Assembly: GCA_964601895.1 (NCBI GenBank)
Contig: CAZROT010000002.1
Location: forward strand, 248,001-312,000
DNA length: 64,000 nt
Source of the DNA: CAZROT01 sp964601895
Lineage (GTDB): Bacteria > Pseudomonadota > Gammaproteobacteria > Enterobacterales > Enterobacteriaceae
Direction of reading: 5' to 3'
In this document: positions 1-8,387 of the stretch, in pieces
How positions within the stretch are numbered: the first letter of the stretch is position 1
Layout: every line of letters starts with the position of its first letter
Program-made: the position numbers and the translations under genes
Notes under the pieces: generated by a model
Told to the model about the DNA's origin: nothing
Seen by the model: the letters and a program-made list of their open reading frames with translations, nothing else
Databases searched by the model: none

Positions 1-519
1 TGTGTTGCCGAAAGCCTGCCCGACAGGGCAGAGCAGCATAAGAATCCGGTACCCAGAAAATCGCCTGCGTTATCCGCTGCTGACAGCAGCGGGGATAACA
101 GTGTAAACAGCGCCATGATTGCCGTGATTCGCGCCAGTCTGCGTGATATCGCCGCTATTGATAATCCTCGGGACGAGGTTAATTTTTTTGAACTGGGACT
201 CACTTCTCTACATCTGATCCGCCTCAGGCTGAGTTTACAACAGGTACTGTCGATGGCATTTCCGCTGGAGGTGATGTTCAGCCATAGCAGTATTAGCAGG
301 CTGGCTGGCTGGCTTGGCAGGCTTTCGCATCAACAGGCAGAGTCTGTGGCTCAGGTGGCACAAGGTCGCCATCCTGCGCGCAGGGAGAATGCCCGTCGCC
401 GTCAGCGCTTACAGCAACTGGCTGTTACCTCAGCGCATGACAGTCAGGAAGAAAAAAATACTCAGAAACCTGGCATTCGCCAGCATTGTTCCACTTTTAC
501 CAGAAGGCCACTGTCATGA
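1..519 (+). CDS. C-terminal end of an NRPS (HMWP2/Irp2-like), terminal peptidyl carrier domain; 5' end outside window
   Basis: The reading frame is open from base 1 and ends at 519, so only the last ~172 residues of a larger protein are present. They hold a carrier-protein domain with the motif FFELGLTSLHLI, in which Ser69 of the fragment would carry the phosphopantetheine arm. An Arg/Gln-rich tail follows. Yersiniabactin HMWP2 likewise ends in a carrier domain (PCP2), and the next genes are HMWP1-like and Irp3-like, so an Irp2-type assembly-line protein is the best reading. The stop overlaps the next start as ATGA, indicating translational coupling. The substrate of this carrier, probably a cysteine-derived thiazoline chain, is inferred from context only. 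Confidence 0.8.
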   Translation, partial: CVAESLPDRAEQHKNPVPRKSPALSAADSSGDNSVNSAMIAVIRASLRDIAAIDNPRDEVNFFELGLTSLHLIRLRLSLQQVLSMAFPLEVMFSHSSISRLAGWLGRLSHQQAESVAQVAQGRHPARRENARRRQRLQQLAVTSAHDSQEEKNTQKPGIRQHCSTFTRRPLS

Positions 520-3500
520 CAGAAAGAAATGCGGACGTTTACCGACAGCTTTATGGCGACAGCTTACCGATTGCCGTTATTGGCGCCGGCTGTCGTTTCC
601 CGCATGCCGATAATATTGTTGAATACTGGCGGCGTATCGCTGATGGCGAAGAGCTGATAACCCGCCTTGATGCACAGCATTTGACTGCTGCCGGATTGAA
701 CCCGGCGCTATTGCAGCGCCACGATTATGTGCCTGCTGCCTCCATTCTGGAGGAGCCAGACAGATTTGACTGGTCGTTCTTTGGTTATGCCCGCAGCGAA
801 GCAGAAACTCTCGATCCGCAGCAGCGCATCTTTCTGATGTGCGCCTGGGAAGCACTGGAAATGGCCGGATATTCCTCCCGTCATCATAATGAACGCATTG
901 GTGTCACCGGATCGTGCCGCCTCGGTACTTATCTGCAGGCGCGCGCAGAGGATAGTGGGAATCTCGCTTCCCCACAGGTTTTTCAGAAGCTACTCGGTAA
1001 TGATAAGGACTATCTGGCCACCAGGGTTGCCTACAAACTGGGTCTCACGGGACCGGCAATGACGGTACAGACTGCCTGCTCCAGTTCGCTGGTCGCCATT
1101 CATCTGGCCTGTGAACAGATTGCCAGCGGTGAAGCTGATATGATGCTGGCCGGTGGGGTTGCCATCAGCTTTCCGCAGCAATCCGGTTATTTTTATCATC
1201 CGGGAATGATTTTTTCACCGGATGGCCACTGCCGGCCTTTCGATGCAGACGCCGCGGGTACATTGCCCGGTAATGGCGCTGCTGTAGTGCTGTTAAAGCG
1301 TCTGGAAAGTGCTCTGGCAGCGGGTGATCCCATCCTCTGTGTTATTCGCGCGACGGCCATGAACAATGATGGTAACAACAAAGCTGGTTTTACTGCGCCC
1401 TGTGTTGCAGGACAGCGTCAGGTGATAACGGATGCCCTGACACTGGCAGAGGTCTCTCCTGCCACTATTGGTATGGTGGAAGCCCATGGTACAGCGACAC
1501 CGCTTGGTGACCCCATAGAAGTGGCCGCACTAACCGAGGCATGGTCGCCCTGGCTTAGCGGGCAGCGCCAGTTTTGTGCGCTCGGCTCAGTCAAATCCAA
1601 TCTCGGCCATCTCGATACTGCAGCAGGAGTGGCCAGTTTTCTCAAGGCATCACTGGCTGTGTGGCAGGGACAGATTCCACCCAGTCTGCATTTTGCTACC
1701 CCAAACCCGGAGATCGATTTTGCCGCAGGTCCGTTTTTTGTGCCGCAGATGTTATTGCCCTGGCCGGACAGTCAGCCGGTACGCCGTGCGGCGGTGAGTG
1801 CCTTCGGTATTGGTGGCAGTAACAGCCATGCCATTATTGAAGCACTGCCTGACTGTCTGCAGTCACCCGTCCGTGATGACACTCAGCCTTTGGCGTTGCT
1901 GCTTTCTGCCCGCAGCCTTGCCGGTCTGCGCACGCTGGCGCTGCGTCATGTGGCGGCGTTGAGTGAGCCCGGTGCTGGTTTTGATGCTAATGCCTGGTCC
2001 GCCACCAGTTTCCATGCACGTACTCTTTTTTCCTGGCGGCTGCTGCTGGTATCATGCACTGTCAGCGGCTGGATAGAGCAGTTACTGAATTTTACTGAAG
2101 ATACCCGAACAGCTACTTTTATGCCACTCGTGGCTGAGGAAGGCATCAGCGGCTGGCAGGCGAGCGACAGCACAGCATCAGACACGCTCCTGAAATCTCT
2201 GGCACAGCAAGCAGGGCGGCAGAGTGCCTGCTGGGATGCGCTGATTGCTCCTTTGACTGTGCGTGCATTGTTGCCGGTAGCACCGTTTGAAGGAGAGCGT
2301 TGCTGGCACAGTGACGCAACCGGTTACGCTGTCACAAAGCCACATAACGAGAGTGACACGCTCTGGCAGACGCTGTGTGAGGCAGGCTCCCACTGTGCCA
2401 GCAGCGAGGCCGACAGCCTGGATCTTTCCCTCCTGCCCGAAGAAGAAGCCTGTATTGATGCACTGCACCGCCATTATGTCAGCCAGATGTTACAGCAGCT
2501 GGGTGTGTTTACCACAGAGCATGTTTTTCTCACTCTGGACGAACTGATGACAACGGCTGGCATCCCTGCGCGTTATTATGATTTGCTGCAACGCCTGATG
2601 CGTTCCCTTGCGGCAAGTGGGGCATTGCAGGTACGTGATGACGCTGACGCTCTGCGCTATGGCGCCTTGCAGGCAGATAACAGTGATACACAACACTGGC
2701 TGCTACGCATGCGGGAGCAGGGCTTTACGCATCTGGCCAGCCTGATTGAGCGTACCGGCCCTGGTCTTGGTGCTATGCTGACGGGTGCACGCGATGCGGT
2801 CAGTCTGGTGTTTCCCGCCGCAGGCACGGAAGATGTGGAGCACATGTACCAGCAGCAGTCTTACTCTGTTTATTTCAATCAGATTGCCGCAAGGATCCTG
2901 GCCGCACTTGCTGAAACAACAGCCAGGCCCCTGCGTATTCTCGAGGTGGGTGCCGGTACCGGTGGCACCACTTATCACCTGTTGCAGGCTTTGCCTGCCG
3001 GTCGCTGCAGTGATTACTGCTTTACCGATGTGGGCCCGTTATTTTTACAGCGGGCAAAAATAAAATTTGCCGCCTGGCCTTTCATGCGCTTTGCCGTTTT
3101 TGATATGGAGCAGTCCGCAGTACAGCAGCATGCAGAACGCTATGATGTTATTGTCGCGGCCAACGTCCTGCATAATGCCAGCTGCCTCAGGCAGGTGCTT
3201 GATAACGTAAAAGCACTGCTGGCACCGGGTGGCATCCTCCTGATGCGTGAGATAACGGCACCCAAAAAGCTGTTTGATTTTGTTTTCGGCCCGCTGGTTC
3301 CTGTAATCAGGGATACCGGGCGCCGTGATGGCGAACTCTTTCCTTCACTACCGGTCTGGCAATCGGTACTGCAGGAAGCCGGATTTGATCGCGTTGAGGT
3401 ATTTCCCAGCGCCACATTGCCCACAGCGGCATTGGGTGAGCACATTCTGATTGCACGTGCTGAACAGGCCCCAGCTAAAGAACAAGCGCTGCTGGCGCAC

Positions 3501-6500
3501 ACACCTGCACGCCTTTTATCCGTAAACAGTGACGTACGGGATGCGGATGGGCAGCCTGTCTGGTCTGCCACACATCTGTTGCAGACAGCACTTGCCACGC
3601 TGCCTGGATGCTGGCGCCTGTCACCGGAATCACTGCGCTGGTATGCTTCCCCACAGGGTGCCAGTGAGCCGCTGATGCTGAGCGTATATCATCAGGAGCC
3701 CATGCTCGCTGTCAGTGCTGCTTTCCCAGGGGGTGAGCTACAGAAGCTGTTTGATGTCAGACTCCTTCCTGCAAGGGTCACAGCATCTATCGATGAGACC
3801 GTCCTGCCTGTGCATCTGCCCGAGCCCTTTGCAAAGACCGGCGCGCTTTATCGCTGGCAGTGGCAGCCGTGTTCCCTTGATGTACCACCTCAGCATGACC
3901 GAAAGCTGTTGTTGATTGGTGATGACGCGCTGCTGGCCCCATGGCGCGATGCGCTGAATGATGCCGGCTGGCAGACTGAGCTGTTGACTATAACGGCAGC
4001 GTGCGCAATGACATCAGGTGAACTGGCTGCTCTGCTGCAGCAGATTTCTCGCGTGTGTCTGTTGCCAGATACGACTGCTGTCTGCGCTGATGACATCACG
4101 GAAAAAATGAATTTTATGCTGCTGCAGTCGCTGCTTAATGCCGCGCCACAGGGGCTGCAGCTGGTGATACTGGCCAGCGATTTTTGTCAGGTAACGCAGC
4201 AGGATAGCGTTACTCACTGGCAGCATGCCGGACTTTGCGGGCTGATGGCGGTGGCACGCCATGAATATACCCATCTGAAGCTGTTGATGCTCGATTATGG
4301 CCATGCCACACCCACGGTAGTGGCAGACTCCCTCCCCGCATTACTCTCTACAGCGTCACCACTGCTGGCATGGCGCACGCCTGACGGACAGCATGACGCC
4401 TGCTGGATGCAGCCGCAACTCAGTCTGATGCCATTGCCTCTGCCAGCAGAGCCAGCACCGGGGCGTCATATCATCACGGGTGCACTGTCACCGCTGGGTT
4501 TAATACTGATAACATGGCTCGCCGATTATGGTATCACGCAGCTGGTACTGCTGACGCACCGCTCTGCCAGTGCAGCCGAACTTGAGGTTATCCGCGATGT
4601 ACAGGCTCGTGGGGTACAGATTGACATGGATTCACAGGCTGATGCCACCGACCCGGTAGCTTTTGCCGCCGCCCTTGAACGCCTGGCTACTGGCGTACAG
4701 ACTGGCGGCATCTGGCATCTCGCCGGTGTGCTGCATGATACGCCGGTGTCTGGCCTTAACCGGGAAACGCTGGAAAGCGCGCTGAAAGTAAAAATCATGC
4801 CAGCCATGTTATTCAATCAGTGGGAGTCACGTCTCTGCCCGGCACAGACGCTGTATTTTTCTTCGGCAGCCACGGTTTTCGGTCCAACCGGTCAGGCAGC
4901 ACATACGGCGGCCTGTGCAACACTGGAAGCACTGGCACAGCATCGTACCCGTCAGGGATATGATACCCTGGCGCTGTGCTGGGGAATGTGGCAACAGACT
5001 GGTAACCGGCGTGATCCCGCAGGGCATCTGCAGGCACGTGGCATGCAGGCCATGCCAACCACACAGGCGCTGGCATTGCTGCGTGCAGCACTCGGTGGTG
5101 ACAGCGCGGTTTGTGTGGCCATGCGCGTTAACTGGCCACAGCTGGCCGCAGCCAGTATGACAGCGGCAGATAATGCTCTTTTTGCCCGTATGCCTGTTTG
5201 CCTCGCTGACCCGCAGCTTGTCAGGAAAAGTACGGTAGCGGAGAGCGTGAGCACGGATTTTTCAGGATCGTCTCTAACGCAAAAGGTACGCGGCCTGATA
5301 GCCGAGGTATTGCAGTGCCCCCCAGAGGTAATCGAAGGTGAAACCCGTCTGGTCAGCCTGGGACTGGATTCGCTGTTGTTTCTTGAACTCAGTGAACGGC
5401 TGAAAAAGGAACTGGGTCTCACGCTCAATGCTGAAACTGCTTTTAATACCAATACCCTTAATGCTCTGGTTGCCGCACTCTGTGAACATAGCAGTGCGGG
5501 AAGCGGGGATAGTGCTATGCCAGTCAACGATGTGTCCGGGGCTTTGCAGCGCCATCCCCTGCTGCATCCGGCTTTAAGCGAACTGGAAAGGACACAGCGT
5601 GGCTGGCAGCTCGCTGATGGCTCTCTCGTCGCTGTTGCTTCTTCTGCACCTCTTTGGCTGAACGCGCTGCAGCGTAGCCGCTGGCACGCTCATGACAGCA
5701 TGACGCGCCATCTGTATGTGGAATATAACAAACCCGTGAGCTTTGATATTGCGCGCTTCGAAACGGCATGGAACAGCGTTATCGCACGCCATGATCTGCT
5801 GCGGGCCACGCTCGATGATAAGGGTATCATCAACATAGCACCGACAGTGCCCTGGTATCATATCAGGCTGCTGGACTGGCGTGGATTGAGTGCAGAACAG
5901 CAGCAACGCGAACGTGCGGCCCTGCGCGAACGTATGTCGCATCAGCGTTCAGACCTCACCTCATGGCCACATTTTGAACTCTGCGTCAGTCAGACAGAAG
6001 AAACACAACGCTGTCTGCACTTACACATCAATACCCTGCTTATCGATATCGAAAGCTTTCAGGTTATGCTGCGTGAGCTTAACCTGCTGTTTCATGAGCC
6101 CTGCCGGGTGTTACCAGCGCTGCTCTTTACGGCAGCGGATTATCAGGCAGCGCTGCTGGCACTGGCAGGCACGGATGCTGCACGTGCGGATGAGGAAAAT
6201 TGTTTATGGCCGCCGGCACCCGAGCTACCGCGTATTACCAACAGTCATAGCTGTACAGATTTTGTTATCTGGCGTGATACGTTAGCACGTGAACAGTGGT
6301 TGCGTATCCGCGCACAGGCTGAAAGTGCAGGTCTCAGTGGCAGTGCGGTATTACTGGCACTGTATGGCCTGGCATTGCGTCAATGGGTGCAGAGTGATAG
6401 CTTTACGCTGCGCCTCGATTGTACCGATCGCCTGCCACTGCATGCTCATGTGATGAATCTGGTCATCGATGCCACCACCTGTATCCCCGTTACTCTCGAT

Positions 6501-6977
6501 TTCACACGCGCAGAAAACTTCATTGCCCTGGCGCGTAGCTGTGACAGCGCTATTGATGCGCAGCTTAATGCCACGCTGCCGGGCAGTGGAGCACTTTGTG
6601 CCTCTCCTGCGGTACTACCGGTGGCCTTTACCAGCCTGCTCGGGGTGCGCAAGACCTACGCCATCCCGGAAACCTCAGATCCGCTGTTGGGTATGCCTGC
6701 TTTTGAATATGCCAGCCAGCCACACACGCATCTGCACCTGCAGGCACTGGAAGAAGAAAACGCGCTGCTGTTTAATATTGATGCGCTGCAGGACCTGTTC
6801 CCACCCGATTTTGGCGACATCCTTATGCTGACATTAAAACAGCTGCTGGAGACCCTGGCCCTGTTACCCGATGCCTGGCAGCTGCCGCTGGAGGTACTGC
6901 TGCCTCCTGATGAATCGGTGAGGGCACTGGCGATGAGCGCTTTATCCCCACAGACCAGCGAGGAAGGTGTTTCATGA
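516..6977 (+). CDS. HMWP1/Irp1-like hybrid polyketide/nonribosomal peptide synthase, AT-less, KS-CMT-KR-ACP-Cy
   Basis: This 2,153-residue protein should extend the siderophore chain with a malonyl unit. The start chosen is ATG 516, after AGAAGG and overlapping the previous stop; a TTG at 486 lies upstream in frame. Domains in order: ketosynthase ~12–440 with catalytic Cys188, His324 and His365; a linker ~440–640 with no GHSxG acyltransferase motif; a C-methyltransferase ~770–1000 with EVGAGTGGT near 810; a ketoreductase ~1315–1540 with TGALSPLG near 1320; an acyl carrier domain with Ser1619; and a cyclization-type condensation domain to the end. Yersiniabactin HMWP1 is about 3,160 residues, with an AT and a final MT-PCP-TE; all of these are missing here. 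In the KR the usual Tyr and Asn are His and Cys (GQAAHTAACA). In the Cy domain DxxxxDxxS reads NTLLIDIES. Family assignment is firm; the product is unknown. Confidence 0.88.
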   Translation: MTERNADVYRQLYGDSLPIAVIGAGCRFPHADNIVEYWRRIADGEELITRLDAQHLTAAGLNPALLQRHDYVPAASILEEPDRFDWSFFGYARSEAETLDPQQRIFLMCAWEALEMAGYSSRHHNERIGVTGSCRLGTYLQARAEDSGNLASPQVFQKLLGNDKDYLATRVAYKLGLTGPAMTVQTACSSSLVAIHLACEQIASGEADMMLAGGVAISFPQQSGYFYHPGMIFSPDGHCRPFDADAAGTLPGNGAAVVLLKRLESALAAGDPILCVIRATAMNNDGNNKAGFTAPCVAGQRQVITDALTLAEVSPATIGMVEAHGTATPLGDPIEVAALTEAWSPWLSGQRQFCALGSVKSNLGHLDTAAGVASFLKASLAVWQGQIPPSLHFATPNPEIDFAAGPFFVPQMLLPWPDSQPVRRAAVSAFGIGGSNSHAIIEALPDCLQSPVRDDTQPLALLLSARSLAGLRTLALRHVAALSEPGAGFDANAWSATSFHARTLFSWRLLLVSCTVSGWIEQLLNFTEDTRTATFMPLVAEEGISGWQASDSTASDTLLKSLAQQAGRQSACWDALIAPLTVRALLPVAPFEGERCWHSDATGYAVTKPHNESDTLWQTLCEAGSHCASSEADSLDLSLLPEEEACIDALHRHYVSQMLQQLGVFTTEHVFLTLDELMTTAGIPARYYDLLQRLMRSLAASGALQVRDDADALRYGALQADNSDTQHWLLRMREQGFTHLASLIERTGPGLGAMLTGARDAVSLVFPAAGTEDVEHMYQQQSYSVYFNQIAARILAALAETTARPLRILEVGAGTGGTTYHLLQALPAGRCSDYCFTDVGPLFLQRAKIKFAAWPFMRFAVFDMEQSAVQQHAERYDVIVAANVLHNASCLRQVLDNVKALLAPGGILLMREITAPKKLFDFVFGPLVPVIRDTGRRDGELFPSLPVWQSVLQEAGFDRVEVFPSATLPTAALGEHILIARAEQAPAKEQALLAHTPARLLSVNSDVRDADGQPVWSATHLLQTALATLPGCWRLSPESLRWYASPQGASEPLMLSVYHQEPMLAVSAAFPGGELQKLFDVRLLPARVTASIDETVLPVHLPEPFAKTGALYRWQWQPCSLDVPPQHDRKLLLIGDDALLAPWRDALNDAGWQTELLTITAACAMTSGELAALLQQISRVCLLPDTTAVCADDITEKMNFMLLQSLLNAAPQGLQLVILASDFCQVTQQDSVTHWQHAGLCGLMAVARHEYTHLKLLMLDYGHATPTVVADSLPALLSTASPLLAWRTPDGQHDACWMQPQLSLMPLPLPAEPAPGRHIITGALSPLGLILITWLADYGITQLVLLTHRSASAAELEVIRDVQARGVQIDMDSQADATDPVAFAAALERLATGVQTGGIWHLAGVLHDTPVSGLNRETLESALKVKIMPAMLFNQWESRLCPAQTLYFSSAATVFGPTGQAAHTAACATLEALAQHRTRQGYDTLALCWGMWQQTGNRRDPAGHLQARGMQAMPTTQALALLRAALGGDSAVCVAMRVNWPQLAAASMTAADNALFARMPVCLADPQLVRKSTVAESVSTDFSGSSLTQKVRGLIAEVLQCPPEVIEGETRLVSLGLDSLLFLELSERLKKELGLTLNAETAFNTNTLNALVAALCEHSSAGSGDSAMPVNDVSGALQRHPLLHPALSELERTQRGWQLADGSLVAVASSAPLWLNALQRSRWHAHDSMTRHLYVEYNKPVSFDIARFETAWNSVIARHDLLRATLDDKGIINIAPTVPWYHIRLLDWRGLSAEQQQRERAALRERMSHQRSDLTSWPHFELCVSQTEETQRCLHLHINTLLIDIESFQVMLRELNLLFHEPCRVLPALLFTAADYQAALLALAGTDAARADEENCLWPPAPELPRITNSHSCTDFVIWRDTLAREQWLRIRAQAESAGLSGSAVLLALYGLALRQWVQSDSFTLRLDCTDRLPLHAHVMNLVIDATTCIPVTLDFTRAENFIALARSCDSAIDAQLNATLPGSGALCASPAVLPVAFTSLLGVRKTYAIPETSDPLLGMPAFEYASQPHTHLHLQALEEENALLFNIDALQDLFPPDFGDILMLTLKQLLETLALLPDAWQLPLEVLLPPDESVRALAMSALSPQTSEEGVS

Positions 6978-8176
6978 AATCCCGCTACCGGGTCATTGTC
7001 TGTGGCACGCGCTTTGGAGAGCACTATCTGGCGGCGCTGACGCACTATCAACAGGATGACCGTTATCAATTAACCGGCATCCTGGCCTCGGGCAGTGAAC
7101 GTTCCACAGCACTGGCCATGCATCTGCAGGTACCACTCTATACCACTATTGATGACATTCCTGCTGACACGGATATTGCCTGTGTCGTGGTACGCAGTCG
7201 TATTGTCGGGGGGGCGGGATCGGATATTGCGCGTGCATTATTATTGCGTGGTATTTCAGTACTGCAGGAACATCCGGTTCACCCGACAGATACACAACGT
7301 TTATATGCACTGGCGCGACAGCAGGGGGTGCGTTATCACATTAATACTCTATACCCGTACCTGCCTGCCGGTCATACTTTCATCAATTATGCCCTGCAGA
7401 GTGCTGCTCGCAGCCGCCCGGCCTTTATTGAAATTACCACCAGCCTGCAGTTGCTTTATTCCGCACTGGACATTGCCGGCCGCGCGCTGGGTGCACTCTC
7501 CCCCTTTGCCTGTACTGCTCCTCTGGCACTGGACGGGCTGTCATCAGTGACACAATTCTGGCCGTTTCGCTCGCTGCAGGGCACCATTGCCGGTGTACCG
7601 CTGGCGATGCATCTGCAGAATGAATTAGATCCAGCGGATCCCGATCATCACAGCCTGGTGATGCATCGCATTGCCATCGGTGGTGCCGAAGGCAATGTGT
7701 GCCTTGTCGGCAGCTTTGGTCCGGTAGTGTGGAGCCATTCCCTGTATGCGCCTCAGTATGAACGTAATGATCGCCATGCCTCCTGGCTGTTAGCACCGGA
7801 ACGCTTCCTCGCATCCCATCACAATCACCTGCCTTCTGCGCTGACGTTAGGTCCTGCAGTGGCACCTGATTTAATCGCTGCGAGCCGGCATGATATTCCT
7901 CATGCCATTCTGGCGGCACTGGATGAACTGACTGCCACCACAGTGCCTTCATGGCAGCAGGACAACCACTGGCAGCATCACGGTGAAGCCTGGCTTGGCA
8001 TTATGCATGCCCTGGGAAAGCCGGTGCTACGTACTATGTCTGAACCCCGGATTCCTTTTCCTGACCCGGTTGCATATGCCCGCCAGTTGCAAACAGACTC
8101 TGTCTGTTATCACTGTGGTCAGGAAAAAAAAACCGGTGAAATTACCGATGAAGAAAAAAGTCAGTGCCGATACTGA
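6974..8176 (+). CDS. Thiazolinyl-imine reductase of the YbtU/Irp3/PchG family
   Basis: A 400-residue NAD(P)H-dependent reductase of the Gfo/Idh-like YbtU/Irp3 family, which reduces a carrier-bound thiazoline to thiazolidine during yersiniabactin and pyochelin assembly. The N terminus VIVCGTRFGEHYL matches the family's CGTxFG start of the dinucleotide fold, and the body (ILASGSERSTALA, QEHPVHPTD, NTLYPYLP) fits the family throughout. It overlaps the synthase stop by ATGA, so the two are translationally coupled. Irp3 proteins are about 365 residues. The extra C-terminal tail here is polar and contains CYHC and a final CRY; whether it has a role is unknown. An ERIC element begins two bases after the stop. 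Confidence 0.88.
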   Translation: MKSRYRVIVCGTRFGEHYLAALTHYQQDDRYQLTGILASGSERSTALAMHLQVPLYTTIDDIPADTDIACVVVRSRIVGGAGSDIARALLLRGISVLQEHPVHPTDTQRLYALARQQGVRYHINTLYPYLPAGHTFINYALQSAARSRPAFIEITTSLQLLYSALDIAGRALGALSPFACTAPLALDGLSSVTQFWPFRSLQGTIAGVPLAMHLQNELDPADPDHHSLVMHRIAIGGAEGNVCLVGSFGPVVWSHSLYAPQYERNDRHASWLLAPERFLASHHNHLPSALTLGPAVAPDLIAASRHDIPHAILAALDELTATTVPSWQQDNHWQHHGEAWLGIMHALGKPVLRTMSEPRIPFPDPVAYARQLQTDSVCYHCGQEKKTGEITDEEKSQCRY

Positions 8177-8177
8177 T

Positions 8178-8303
8178 GTACCCAAAGTATTACGAGTTGC
8201 AGCAAGACCAGGAGCGCGAATCCCCATGAGCCCAGGCCCGCTATGTGCCTGGTGTGAATGTTCCCAGCCAACGCAGCTGCAGTTTGACAGACGAAGGGTA
8301 TAG
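8178..8303. repeat. ERIC-type intergenic repeat, copy 1
   Basis: A ~126-bp imperfect palindrome whose ends are inverted (TACCCAAAGTATTACG at the left, CGAAGGGTATA at the right). The internal segments GCAGCAAGA, GAATCCCCATGAG and CGCAGCTGCAGTTTGA recur in three other copies in this window. Sequence, length and palindromic layout match the ERIC/IRU family of Enterobacterales. It lies between the reductase and the methyltransferase–thioesterase gene, so it may form an RNA hairpin within the siderophore transcript. Confidence 0.85.
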
Positions 8304-8387
8304 ACGGGTATCGCTAAGCCTGTTTTTAATCAGGTAATGCGCTTTATGATTAATCTCAGGGTATAACCGGAGTGACACAACATCCGT

